Both the position numbers and the translations under genes were made by a program. DNA of 64,000 nt from Shewanella acanthi (GTDB taxonomy: Bacteria > Pseudomonadota > Gammaproteobacteria > Enterobacterales > Shewanellaceae), in the NCBI RefSeq assembly GCF_019457475.1, contig NZ_CP080413.1, positions 3,162,001-3,226,000 on the forward strand, in the 5' to 3' direction. Under the pieces are notes generated by a model that was not told where the DNA came from, ran no database searches, and worked only from the letters and a program-made list of their open reading frames with translations. Positions 27,559 to 36,153 of the stretch are shown piece by piece (the stretch's first letter is position 1; each line of letters starts with the position of its first letter).

Positions 27559-28977
27559 TTATTTCTCTAACCCAAATTTATCCATCCGCCGATACAGTGC
27601 CTGACGACTCAGGCCTAATGCCTTAGCGACCCGAGCAATCACTCCATTATGGAGTTTAAGCGCCGCTTCAATCTCCTCGCGGCTCACATCCATGCTCTCA
27701 GCATGATTTTCATCAGCACCATTCATACCGCTCTTTGCAAGCATCGCACTTGCAGGGAGCACCACAGATTCAGGCTGAAACACTGGCATATCTGGGGCTG
27801 ACTTCACCCTTACCAAACCAAAATCGGCCTCGGTTAACAGCGGACTTTGGGCAAGTAGTACGGCCCGTTTACAGGCATTCTCTAACTCACGCACATTGCC
27901 TGGCCAGCGATGCTGCAGCAGCGCCTGCTGCGCAGGTTTAGTTAAACTAAAGCCGTTACCGACAAAGTGTTTCACTAAGGGCAGAATATCATCGGTGCGC
28001 TGATTAAGTGGCGCTAACGCCAGTTCAATCACATTCAAGCGATAGAATAAATCCTCACGGAATCGGCCTTCGGCAATGTCCTGCGCTAAATCTGCGTTTG
28101 TCGCACTGATAACCCGCACCTTAACCTTTATCGTTTTATGGCTTCCTAAACGTTCAAACTCACCCGTCTGCAATACCCGCAGTAATTTCACTTGGCCCGA
28201 GAGTGGCAGATTACCTATTTCATCTAAAAACAGCGTGCCACCATCGGCAGCTTCGAAACGGCCAATACGCGCCTTAGTCGCACCCGTAAAGGCACCTGCT
28301 TCTGCGCCAAACAACTCGGCCTCAAGCAGCTCCACGGGCAGAGCGCCTACGTTAACCTTAATAAAGGGTTTGTTTTTTAAGGGAGAATTAGCGTGAATGA
28401 TATCGGCGAGCTTATCTTTACCCGCGCCATTAGGGCCTGTAATCAGTACAGAAACATCGGAACGCGCCAGTTGCAGCGCAAGATCGATACAACGCTGCAT
28501 GGCGCCACTGCCAAAAACAATGCCGCATAAATCGGCATCGGCAATCGCCATTTGGCGCTGCTGATTGACCCGCTCAAGCTTGTGGTTTGTACGGGATAAT
28601 TTATGCAGTGAAATCAGATTTGCTATGGTATTTAAAAGCTTAGCATCATCCCACGGTTTACCCATATAGTCGGCGGCACCGGCTTTCACTAATTCAACTG
28701 CGGTTTCTAACTGAGTCCAAGCCGTCATCAAGATAATGGGTAAATCCGCCTGACGTTCACGCAGATCGTAAAAAAGCTGCCTGCCCTCTTCACCGGATGT
28801 GGTATCGCGGCTGAAGTTCATATCTTGGATCACCAACTCAATCTCTTGGGCCGAGACAAGCTCGAGGGCATCTTCTGGCGTATGGCAAGTCAACACTCGA
28901 TAACCATTGATCTCCAGCATTAGGGCTAATGCCTGACAGATGGCGTGGTTGTCGTCGACAATCAGGATGGTATCCAT
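27559..28977 (-). CDS. Sigma-54-dependent response regulator, NtrC family
   Basis: A 472-residue activator. The receiver domain (1-125) has phosphoacceptor Asp52 (VIQDMNF), the acidic pair at DD8-9 and switch residues in LMTAW and GKPW. The AAA+ domain has the Walker A variant GPNGAGKDKL (GESGTGKE in most members), the sigma-54 contact loop GAFTGA near residue 226 and Walker B GTLFLDEIG. The C-terminal Fis-type HTH (about 430-470, EAALKLHNGVIARVAKALGLSR) binds DNA. It is expected to drive the divergent-looking but same-strand transport operon through the sites at 34274-34336. It is separated from the permease upstream by a terminator, hence its own promoter. Confidence 0.94.
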   Translation of the reverse strand: MDTILIVDDNHAICQALALMLEINGYRVLTCHTPEDALELVSAQEIELVIQDMNFSRDTTSGEEGRQLFYDLRERQADLPIILMTAWTQLETAVELVKAGAADYMGKPWDDAKLLNTIANLISLHKLSRTNHKLERVNQQRQMAIADADLCGIVFGSGAMQRCIDLALQLARSDVSVLITGPNGAGKDKLADIIHANSPLKNKPFIKVNVGALPVELLEAELFGAEAGAFTGATKARIGRFEAADGGTLFLDEIGNLPLSGQVKLLRVLQTGEFERLGSHKTIKVKVRVISATNADLAQDIAEGRFREDLFYRLNVIELALAPLNQRTDDILPLVKHFVGNGFSLTKPAQQALLQHRWPGNVRELENACKRAVLLAQSPLLTEADFGLVRVKSAPDMPVFQPESVVLPASAMLAKSGMNGADENHAESMDVSREEIEAALKLHNGVIARVAKALGLSRQALYRRMDKFGLEK

Positions 28978-29021
28978 ATTGGCTTGTGTTTCCTTAAGTA
29001 TAACGATTCGCTTTAAAGTAA

Positions 29022-29057
29022 CAAAAAGTGCAATAACCCTCTAATGTTATTGCACTC
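29022..29057 (-). terminator. Rho-independent terminator of the efflux operon
   Basis: Arms AGTGCAATAAC and GTTATTGCACT, 7-base loop; on the minus strand it is followed by TTTTTGTT. It ends the transport operon between the second permease and the regulator gene and isolates regulator expression. Confidence 0.85.
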
Positions 29058-29077
29058 TTATAGTTCAGTCTGTCCAA

Positions 29078-30277
29078 TTAAACGCTACGTGTTGCCGTTG
29101 CAGGGGAGATTTTAGCCGCTTTGCGCGCTGGCATATACACGGCCAGCGTAGTGACCATAAACAAGCCTACGACAGTGAGCAGCGGATAACTCAGTTCCAG
29201 CATAGGTAAACTGTAGAAGTTCATCAGCTGTTTCCCTAATTGAATGGCCAGCAGCACACCGATGGTTCCTCCCACTAGACACAACAGATAATTCTCAACC
29301 AGGAAGTAACTGATAATGTCGCGCTTTTTAGCACCAAGGGCGCGGCGAGTTCCAATTTGTTTAGTACGGCGCTGAATATTAAACATCACCATCCCCGTTA
29401 CGCCTAGGGAGGTGATAAGCAGCAACAATATCACCATCATAGTCAATACTGTTGCCATCAGTTCGTGGTCTCGATAAGCCTCAATCCGGCGCTCGGCGAT
29501 GGTTTTAAAGCCTTCAATCACGCGGCTCTGGTTATCTTTATGCAAAACCTCAGGGATTTTTACCTTAAGATGTTCTATATCACTGGCCTTAGCACGTACC
29601 AGGTAATGCTTAAACTCCGAGGTTAAATCGACTGACATCACGGTACTAAACTCGAGGTTATCGTTATCTACCCAAGCATGTTGCAGACGTTCAATCACCC
29701 CAATAATCTCAAACTGCTGAGTCCCCATGTAGAGGCGCTTGCCCAGCGGCGATTCATCGGGCCAAATTTTTTCCGCTAAGGCCTTAGAAACAAGCATTTT
29801 ACCACCGGACTCAGTAAATTCGTTGGTGATCTCCTGCGGGTAGAAGTTGCGTCCTTCGATAAGTTTAACGCCTAAGGTATTGATAAAGTGCTCATCGCCT
29901 AAATACATGGCCGAGTTTGGACTCGACTTAGAGTCCTTCTCTGGCGATAACTTAAAGTTACTCGACCAGCCACCACCACTGAGCGGCACCATGGAAGTCG
30001 GCGATGCATCGATTACCCCTGGCAGAGTGCGCAGAATATCTAAATCACGGATATTTTGTGCAACGAGATCCGTCGATTTGTCAAAGTGATAAATCGTAAA
30101 GTCGAAGACTTGTGCCTCTTCAACCCCTGACTCACGGGCCATCAAATTTAAGCGTTCCGTGATAATAAAACTGGCGTTTGCCACAATGGCGACCGATAAG
30201 ATCATCTGCATTAACAGCAGCAAGGGGCCGCTTTTGCTTCGCAGTAAACCACTCAGAATTGGTTTGATATGTAGCAT
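29078..30277 (-). CDS. ABC transporter permease, MacB/FtsX-like
   Basis: A 399-residue inner-membrane permease. TM1 is at about residues 19-40, then a large periplasmic MacB-type domain (about 45-270), and three C-terminal helices (about 278-300, 325-350, 360-385) with the FtsX core around QRRTKQIGTRRALGAKKRDI and the PARKAAKISPA end. It has no ATPase domain. With the neighbouring permease and ATPase it should form a MacB-like exporter in which the two permeases are separate subunits. The stop is 100 bases before the regulator gene and 21 bases after a terminator. Start ATG 30277 lies 11 bases after the previous gene. Confidence 0.9.
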   Translation of the reverse strand: MLHIKPILSGLLRSKSGPLLLLMQMILSVAIVANASFIITERLNLMARESGVEEAQVFDFTIYHFDKSTDLVAQNIRDLDILRTLPGVIDASPTSMVPLSGGGWSSNFKLSPEKDSKSSPNSAMYLGDEHFINTLGVKLIEGRNFYPQEITNEFTESGGKMLVSKALAEKIWPDESPLGKRLYMGTQQFEIIGVIERLQHAWVDNDNLEFSTVMSVDLTSEFKHYLVRAKASDIEHLKVKIPEVLHKDNQSRVIEGFKTIAERRIEAYRDHELMATVLTMMVILLLLITSLGVTGMVMFNIQRRTKQIGTRRALGAKKRDIISYFLVENYLLCLVGGTIGVLLAIQLGKQLMNFYSLPMLELSYPLLTVVGLFMVTTLAVYMPARKAAKISPATATRSV

Positions 30278-30288
30278 ACAGCCCCCGA

Positions 30289-31590
30289 TTATTGGCTCTT
30301 AAGATAGACACTTGGATTAGTGGTACATACGCGCCATGCCGGATAAATTCCCGCCAGAATCGCGGCAACAATCGCAATCACAGGCGCAATAACCCACATG
30401 CTGGCATCGAGGTGCGTGAGTGATGCCTGCAGCTCAAACTTTTTAGTAAGCAGTAAAAGGGAGCCCCATGCCCAGCCAAGCCCTAATAAGCCACCGAGAA
30501 GACCCATTAGAGACACTTCAACCATATGCTGAGCAAAAATTTGCCCTTGGCTAGCACCAATCGCGCGGCGTACACCAATCTCGGGAGCGCGGCGCAGGAA
30601 CTTAGATAGCAGCAGACCTAACATATTGACGAGACAAACTAATAGGAACAACGAACTCAAGCCTACAAGGATCTTGTTATCCTTAGGCACGACTTTGTTA
30701 AAGTCCAACCATTGGGCGACATCCAAAAATTGCGCGGCAGCTTTAGGCGAAGTGAAACGGCCAAGTTTTTTCTGCTGTTCGATATAGTTATTTAACCATT
30801 GGCGATACTCTTCCACTTGGGCTGGCGTATCTAATTGCACCCAATACTGGGTCCAGTGTTTTTCCGAAGTTAAGCGTTTAGCATAGGTATCCACCGACTC
30901 ATAATTCCAACCATTGGTGTTCCCCCAGCTCTGATACTCCTCGATAGGCGCTAATGAATAGGGCACGTACATCTTGTCGCTTTCACCAAAAGAGCCGTTA
31001 TTGAGGTCATGATAATTCGGACTCGGCGCCCAGGGTTTAAGTACCCCAACCACCTGATAGGCTTTAGCGTTGAAATACACCGTTTTGCCGACGCTATTTT
31101 TACCCGCAAACAGGGTTTGGTTTAGTTCATCCGACAACACCACCTCATAACGAGGTGACGTATCTACGCTATCATCCCAAGCCTGACCATATTGGAAATC
31201 AATCGCAAATAACTGAAAGAAATCATTATTGGTCACCCGCACCGATTGCATCGCGGGCAATAGATTGGGATCGTCAGTCTGCACAGCGCCGCCAGTACGG
31301 AACATCGAGGTTTGATAGGTTGGAACTTCGCTTCTTAGCAAATTAAAACCATCTTGGTAGGTAATTTGCGAATCGAATCTATCCCAAGTATCAGGCCCTT
31401 GGCTCCAGAGCTGCACCGCATAGAGCTGGCTCGATTTCTCACCCGCGGGGTTAATTGACATCATTTTGTAGATGTTAAGGGTCGTAATGGTAATCCCGAT
31501 ACCGATGGAAATCGCCATCACCATCAAGGCCGAGAGCATGGGCGTTTTTTTGATGCTACGCCAAGCTAAGTCTAAGTAATAGAAGAACAT
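30289..31590 (-). CDS. ABC transporter permease, MacB/FtsX-like
   Basis: A 433-residue paralogue of the adjacent permease. TM1 (about 18-40) is followed by a periplasmic MacB_PCD-type domain (about 45-310) with many aromatic residues, and three C-terminal helices. The FtsX signature is around RRAPEIGVRRAIGASQGQIFAQ and the end has IYPAWRVCTTNPS. The periplasmic domain is longer than that of the sister subunit. It lies 8 bases after the ATPase gene and 11 bases before the other permease, which indicates a heterodimeric pair in one operon. The substrate is unknown; homologous clusters are annotated as peptide or macrolide exporters, but the sequence does not decide. Confidence 0.9.
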   Translation of the reverse strand: MFFYYLDLAWRSIKKTPMLSALMVMAISIGIGITITTLNIYKMMSINPAGEKSSQLYAVQLWSQGPDTWDRFDSQITYQDGFNLLRSEVPTYQTSMFRTGGAVQTDDPNLLPAMQSVRVTNNDFFQLFAIDFQYGQAWDDSVDTSPRYEVVLSDELNQTLFAGKNSVGKTVYFNAKAYQVVGVLKPWAPSPNYHDLNNGSFGESDKMYVPYSLAPIEEYQSWGNTNGWNYESVDTYAKRLTSEKHWTQYWVQLDTPAQVEEYRQWLNNYIEQQKKLGRFTSPKAAAQFLDVAQWLDFNKVVPKDNKILVGLSSLFLLVCLVNMLGLLLSKFLRRAPEIGVRRAIGASQGQIFAQHMVEVSLMGLLGGLLGLGWAWGSLLLLTKKFELQASLTHLDASMWVIAPVIAIVAAILAGIYPAWRVCTTNPSVYLKSQ

Positions 31591-31598
31591 AGAAGCTC

Positions 31599-32363
31599 CT
31601 AGGCCTTGGCGTTAGCCACTAATTTATCGAGTTCATTCTTTGAAGCGTGAGAGGCAGTGTCGTGGGAACTGCTGTGGACGCCATGGGGCTGATACATAGT
31701 AAAGTCACACACTTGACCATCGACAATCTGGATATTTCGTTGGGCGCGGCGAGCGAGCTCAGGATCGTGGGTGACCATGATGATCGTTGTGCCCGACTGA
31801 TTGATATTCTCTAATAATTCCATCACTTGGCGGGCCATTAAACTATCTAAGTTACCCGTAGGTTCGTCGGCGAGTAAGAATCGCGGCTCACCGGCCAAGG
31901 CGCGGGCAATCGCCACACGTTGCTGCTGACCACCCGATAGTTGAGTTGGTAAATGTTTCATCCGCGAGGCTAAACCAACCTGCTCTAAGGCCTGCTCGAC
32001 ACGGCGCTTACGCTCCTTACCGTTAAAGCCACGGTAACGCAGTGGTACTTCGATGTTCTCGGCGAGGTTTAAGTCAGGAATTAGGTTAAAGCCTTGGAAA
32101 ATAAAGCCGATTTTCTCGTTACGTACAGCAGCACTCTTGTTATCACTGAGGTTAGAGACATTGATGCCATCGAGAAAATAGTCGCCGTGGGTAAAGCCTT
32201 CAAGCAGACCCGCAATATTAAGGAAGGTAGTTTTTCCCGAGCCCGATGGGCCAGTAACAGCGACAAACTCACCTTCATTCACTTCAAGATTAAAGTCCCG
32301 CAGCGCATGGGTTTCGACGAGGTCCGTTTTAAAAACCTTGCTCACACTCTTCATTGATAACAT
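31599..32363 (-). CDS. ABC transporter ATPase, MacB/LolD type
   Basis: A 254-residue soluble ATPase. Walker A GPSGSGKTTFLN near residue 36-47, Q-loop FQGFNLIPDL near 90, signature LSGGQQQR near 143, Walker B FLLADEPTGNLDS near 160-172 and H-loop VTHDPELA near 197. The sequence clearly belongs to the MacB/LolD/FtsE group, consistent with FtsX-like permeases beside it. The start at 32363 has AAGGA 8 bases upstream; a Met four residues later (MKSVSKVF) is an alternative. A short extra C-terminal tail (His/Ser-rich) follows the core. Confidence 0.93.
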   Translation of the reverse strand: MLSMKSVSKVFKTDLVETHALRDFNLEVNEGEFVAVTGPSGSGKTTFLNIAGLLEGFTHGDYFLDGINVSNLSDNKSAAVRNEKIGFIFQGFNLIPDLNLAENIEVPLRYRGFNGKERKRRVEQALEQVGLASRMKHLPTQLSGGQQQRVAIARALAGEPRFLLADEPTGNLDSLMARQVMELLENINQSGTTIIMVTHDPELARRAQRNIQIVDGQVCDFTMYQPHGVHSSSHDTASHASKNELDKLVANAKA

Positions 32364-32500
32364 TTTAATTTCCTTTAATATTCTCGTATTTCGCTGCATA
32401 AACTGCTGTTATATGCCCGCTTAAATTCGTCAACTTTTCTCTATCACCACTAAGCAACGGGCATCAATCACATCATCGCCCCGCAGTATTCAACTCAGTG

Positions 32501-32761
32501 CTATCGATTCAATAGCATTAACACCAGCTCAGCTAACCCATTTAAAGTGCCAAGGATGACCTCAGCATTAAGCATCGAAGCCTGACCTATTTGCTGCGTC
32601 TGAACGGGATTGGTCCACTCCAGTAAATTCAGTCCGAGTAAAAACCAGCTATTGGCCTCGCCAATACTGAACTCCACCGCCACCACTAAAAGCACCAACG
32701 CCAACATCCCCATCACTTTTGATGACAGTAATGCACTGATAGTAAATGATTTATGCTGCAT
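32501..32761 (-). CDS. Small membrane protein within the efflux operon
   Basis: An 86-residue predicted protein with one clear hydrophobic helix (about residues 14-31) and a weaker C-terminal amphipathic one rich in Leu (LGTLNGLAELVLMLLN). It has a strong GGAGG site 8 bases before the ATG and lies in the 450-base gap between the adaptor and ATPase genes of the operon, on the same strand. I recognise no family. A role as a small accessory subunit of the exporter is possible but not supported beyond position. Confidence 0.55.
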   Translation of the reverse strand: MQHKSFTISALLSSKVMGMLALVLLVVAVEFSIGEANSWFLLGLNLLEWTNPVQTQQIGQASMLNAEVILGTLNGLAELVLMLLNR

Positions 32762-32870
32762 ATTGCGTCCCTCCAACTTTCACCGCAGACCCTGCACTCA
32801 ATGCCTTACCTTAATGCTCAGCCGTGGGCGGTAGATGAATATTCCCTCTTTAACTCATTTGACATATTCA

Positions 32871-34130
32871 TCAGTACAACTTCACTTGCTCGGCATGATT
32901 GAAGCTTTCGAGGCTTGAAATAACCCACTCATCCCCTGCTTTACCGCCTTCGAGTACTTCCACCTGACTCATGCTGGTGCTGCCAAGCTTAATGTCACGA
33001 CGGGTCGCAACATCACCATCAATTTGATAGGCCTCTTCGCTCCCCATGTTCATAAAGGCACCCCGTTTCACCATCAGCACATTGGCCCTGTGGTCTAATA
33101 AAATACGGGCAGAAATACGTTGGTTTTGACGCAGTTTCAGGCTGTCACTTTGAGCAAACTGCACCCGAGTCGTGACCTCGCGATTACGTACCTCGGGGGA
33201 AATAGAAGACAACTTACCCATTAACTTAAGTTCGCCGAAACTCAGTTCAACCTCCATGCCTAATCCCAGTTCGTCGGCGTAGGACTCTGGCACAGCTAAC
33301 TCGGCCTCATAGGCACTTAAATCCACAACGGTGAGAATGGGTTGATTAGCACTTAAGCGTGTTTTTTGCTCGGTTAACCAGTTACCGATAATGCCACCCA
33401 CTGGGGCCTTGATATTGAGGGCTTCGACCTGACGTTCCAGTTCTTGTACTGCTAACGCTTGCCTGTCGACCTCGAGGGCTTTGTTTTTTAATTCAAAGGT
33501 GAGTGTATCTTTGGTGAGCGCGACTTCCTGCTCGGCATGCTTGAACTTCAGCTTAGCCTTGTGGAGTTCATCCTTCGCTTTCTCGTAATCGATTTCGCTG
33601 ATGAGTTTGCTTTGGATAAGCAGATCGCCACGGCGGCTTTCGCGGTCCGCCGCCTCTAAATCCACAGTGGCCATATCTAAGGTTTGATTGACCTGCAGTT
33701 GAGTGCGTCTTGCATCTAACTTGCCACGCTCAAGCGCACTTTCCATACTGACCAATAAAGACTTGGCCTGTTCGAGTTTGTTCGTCAGGCTTGGGCTTTC
33801 GAGTTTGGCAACTAAATCCCCCTTATTCACCGTATCACCCGGATTGCTAAGCAGAGTCACTGTACCTTCTTCGGTGCTATACAGTATGGGGGCGTTGGCG
33901 GCCACAATCTTGCCAGAGGTTGCCACATCGCGGGTAAGCGTGCCGACATAGAGTTTGGCGGTGGTGATATCAGCGCGGCTCATCGATTGAGTGGCAGTTG
34001 AACTTCCAAAACTCGCCCAAACTAAGGCGCTAACTAATAGGGTACAGCAGCCCACAATCACAGGTAGTTTAAGGCGTTGGCCGGTCGATGGTGTCAGCAC
34101 CACATCTTGGCCGCTGGTATCTTTAATCAT
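32871..34130 (-). CDS. HlyD-family periplasmic adaptor of the efflux system
   Basis: A 419-residue membrane-fusion protein that should bridge the inner-membrane ABC part to an outer-membrane channel of TolC type. A short cytoplasmic N-terminus precedes TM1 (about 22-42); the biotinyl-lipoyl half-motifs, a long coiled-coil hairpin (about 110-240) and beta-barrel domains follow. ATG 34130 starts near a conserved IKDTSGQDVV segment; a GTG at 34181 would add 17 residues. Neither has a good ribosome-binding site; the predicted sigma-54 transcription start at about 34196 allows both. It is the first gene of the operon. No tolC is in the window. Confidence 0.85.
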   Translation of the reverse strand: MIKDTSGQDVVLTPSTGQRLKLPVIVGCCTLLVSALVWASFGSSTATQSMSRADITTAKLYVGTLTRDVATSGKIVAANAPILYSTEEGTVTLLSNPGDTVNKGDLVAKLESPSLTNKLEQAKSLLVSMESALERGKLDARRTQLQVNQTLDMATVDLEAADRESRRGDLLIQSKLISEIDYEKAKDELHKAKLKFKHAEQEVALTKDTLTFELKNKALEVDRQALAVQELERQVEALNIKAPVGGIIGNWLTEQKTRLSANQPILTVVDLSAYEAELAVPESYADELGLGMEVELSFGELKLMGKLSSISPEVRNREVTTRVQFAQSDSLKLRQNQRISARILLDHRANVLMVKRGAFMNMGSEEAYQIDGDVATRRDIKLGSTSMSQVEVLEGGKAGDEWVISSLESFNHAEQVKLY

Positions 34131-34206
34131 GGCGAAACTCGTTTCCCTGTCGATATCCCCCTTAACGGGTTCAACGGACACAATTGCTTATGAATATCAC
34201 TGTGAT

Positions 34207-34222
34207 AGCAATGGGCGTGCCA
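34207..34222 (-). promoter_or_regulatory. Sigma-54 promoter of the efflux operon
   Basis: On the minus strand the sequence TGGCACGCCCATTGCT has GG (34221-34220) and GC (34209-34208) exactly 10 bases apart, matching TGGCAC-N5-TTGC. The transcription start should be near 34196, just upstream of the adaptor gene. A sigma-54 activator is encoded by the same cluster. Confidence 0.85.
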
Positions 34223-34273
34223 AACTTTATAATCATTTATTTTCAAACAGTTAAATTAATTCATGTATAATTA

Positions 34274-34338
34274 TGTCCGCGGACACCCTCGTCTAATGGC
34301 TAAAAGTGTCCGCATTAAAGAGCTAAAAGTGTCCGCAT
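34274..34338 (-). promoter_or_regulatory. Upstream activator sites: three TGTCCGC elements
   Basis: A perfect 12-base palindrome TGTCCGCGGACA occupies 34274-34285. Two further copies of TGTCCGC (34307-34313 and 34330-34336) lie within a perfect 17-base direct repeat (34299-34315 and 34322-34338, GCTAAAAGTGTCCGCAT). They are about 80-140 bases upstream of the predicted sigma-54 start, the usual enhancer position for NtrC-type activators. The regulator at 27559-28977 is the obvious candidate binder. Confidence 0.75.
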
Positions 34339-34492
34339 CTGAACATACAACTGAAGACAATCAGCACAGAAAATAAGCCGCCTTGGCAGATTTATTCACC
34401 TTAAGTACCGAGTTTCCCTTTACAGTAAAATCCCTGACACATAAGATCCCCGCACCCTCGCAGTAGAAACATTGATAATAACGGTTAGCCCT

Positions 34493-35524
34493 ATGACAAC
34501 ACTCACTATTACCCGCCCAGACGATTGGCACATCCACTTAAGAGACGGCGCACAACTTCCAGATACAGTGCGCGACGTTAGCCGCTATATGGGCCGCGCG
34601 ATTGTGATGCCAAACCTAGTTCCCCCAGCCATAGATACTGAAACTGCGCTCGCCTATTACGATCGCATTAAGGCGCAAGTGGGTAAAGGCGCGCAGTTCG
34701 AACCGTTAATGGTGTTGTACCTGACTGACAAAACCAGTCCTGACGAAATCCGCAAGGCTAAAGCCTCGGGTAAGATTGTTGCCGCTAAGCTCTACCCTGC
34801 TGGCGCAACCACTAACTCAGATTCGGGTGTAACCGATTTGAAAAACATTTACCCAGCGCTGCAGGCAATGCAGGAAGTGGGCATGTTATTCTTGGTTCAC
34901 GGTGAAGTGACTGATTCATCCATCGACATCTTCGATCGCGAAAAAGTGTTTATCGAAAATACCTTAAGCAAGATCGTTACCGATTTTCCCGATCTTAAGA
35001 TTGTGCTCGAGCACATCACCACTAAGGATGCGGTCGACTTTGTGACGTCAGCTTCTGACAATGTGGCAGCAACTATTACCGCCCATCACCTGCTATATAA
35101 CCGCAACCATATGCTCGCCGGTGGTATTCGCCCACACTTCTACTGTTTGCCAATTTTAAAACGTAACATCCACCAGCAAGCACTGCTCGCGGCTGCCGCC
35201 AGTGGCAACAAGAAATTCTTCCTAGGCACAGACTCTGCGCCACACGCGAAAGATCGCAAAGAAGCCGCCTGTGGCTGCGCAGGTTCTTACACCGCCCACG
35301 CGGCAATCGAGCTTTATGCCGAAGCCTTCGAATCGGTCAACGCTCTGGATAAACTCGAAGCCTTTGCCAGCTTCAACGGCCCAGATTTCTACAATCTGCC
35401 ACGCAACAGCGACACTATCACGCTCGTGAAAAAATCATGGGATGTGCCAGCGACTTACCCATTAGGTGATACCCAAGTGGTCCCCATTCGCGCAGGCGAA
35501 ACCATCGAATGGCAAGTTGAGTAA
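34493..35524 (+). CDS. pyrC: Dihydroorotase
   Basis: Catalyses cyclisation of carbamoyl-aspartate to dihydroorotate in pyrimidine synthesis. The 343-residue protein is of the E. coli PyrC type (class II). Metal ligands are in DDWHIHLRD (residues about 10-18), the carboxylated Lys in [14 protein letters not shown] near 97-110, His in LVHGEV near 137, EHITTKDAV near 176 and the Asp in [13 protein letters not shown] near 248-258. The start at 34493 gives the family N-terminus [11 protein letters not shown]; the frame also opens 7 codons earlier at 34472. It faces away from the efflux operon and ends at a strong terminator. Confidence 0.96.
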   Translation: MTTLTITRPDDWHIHLRDGAQLPDTVRDVSRYMGRAIVMPNLVPPAIDTETALAYYDRIKAQVGKGAQFEPLMVLYLTDKTSPDEIRKAKASGKIVAAKLYPAGATTNSDSGVTDLKNIYPALQAMQEVGMLFLVHGEVTDSSIDIFDREKVFIENTLSKIVTDFPDLKIVLEHITTKDAVDFVTSASDNVAATITAHHLLYNRNHMLAGGIRPHFYCLPILKRNIHQQALLAAAASGNKKFFLGTDSAPHAKDRKEAACGCAGSYTAHAAIELYAEAFESVNALDKLEAFASFNGPDFYNLPRNSDTITLVKKSWDVPATYPLGDTQVVPIRAGETIEWQVE

Positions 35525-35569
35525 TCTTCAATAAGCTATTGATTGAATGATTGATTATATGATCGAAAT

Positions 35570-35597
35570 GATACGGCCGCTGATGCGGCCGTATTAG
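35570..35597 (+). terminator. Rho-independent terminator after pyrC
   Basis: Perfect stem ATACGGCCGC/GCGGCCGTAT with loop TGAT, followed by TTAG. Located 46 bases past the pyrC stop. Confidence 0.75.
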
Positions 35598-35633
35598 TAT
35601 CTGAAGTTCCAATTTGGAATGGCGTTGTGATTA

Positions 35634-36021
35634 ATGAAAGTGTCACCCATGGCCGCTTTAAACGAGCAACCCTCAGCGCAGTCGCTGGTACAAGCGCAGC
35701 TTGAAGCCTATAACAATCACGATTTAGCCGCCTTTATCCCGCTATTTAGCGATGATGTGTGTATCTATCGCCCACCAGCAACTGAGCCTGTTATCCGTGG
35801 CAAACAGGCCTTTAGTGAGTTCTATCGGAATGAACGCTTCAATCTGCCAACCCTACATGCCGAACCTATATGCCGAAATCATGAGCCGCATGGTGGTAGG
35901 CAAAAAGGTCGTCGACCATGAAAGGATTACAGGGCTTAGAGATGAGCCCTTTGAGGTCATGGTGGTGTTTGAAGTTAAAGATGGATTGATACAAAATATG
36001 TGGAGTTTTGCGACCACTTAA
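35634..36021 (+). pseudogene. SnoaL/NTF2-like gene broken by a 13-base tandem duplication
   Basis: Two overlapping frames encode the halves of one SnoaL-like (nuclear transport factor 2 fold) protein. The first (from 35634) carries the N-terminal helix region LVQAQLEAYNNHDLAAFIPLFSDD and IRGKQAFSEFYRNE; the second, in the next frame, carries VVDHERITGLRDEPFEVMVVFEVKDGLIQNMWSF. The frame changes at a 13-base near-perfect tandem duplication (35853-35865 and 35866-35878, 11 of 13 identical); removing one copy restores one 125-residue frame. The fold often serves as an isomerase or binding protein and gives no specific role. A sequencing error is less likely than a real duplication because the repeat has two differences. 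Confidence 0.75.
35853..35878 (+). repeat. 13-base tandem duplication causing the frameshift
   Basis: CTACATGCCGAAC is followed at once by CTATATGCCGAAA, with two mismatches. The insertion length (13) shifts the frame by one and separates the two halves of the SnoaL-like gene. Confidence 0.8.
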
Positions 36022-36153
36022 TTGCTATCAATCAAGTGGTGCTTGATATGCTTTCCACGTTCAGCCATTAGGCTCTGCAAAATAGCACTTAATTCGATTT
36101 AGCTAGCTTTGACACTGGCTACTTATTAAACAGGATGATGCATATCCGATTTA

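Noticed and set aside
34299-34338. Attachment-site or transposon-end reading of the 17-base direct repeats
   Set aside because: The repeats are tandem, tied to a sigma-54 promoter and share TGTCCGC with a nearby palindrome, so binding sites explain them better.
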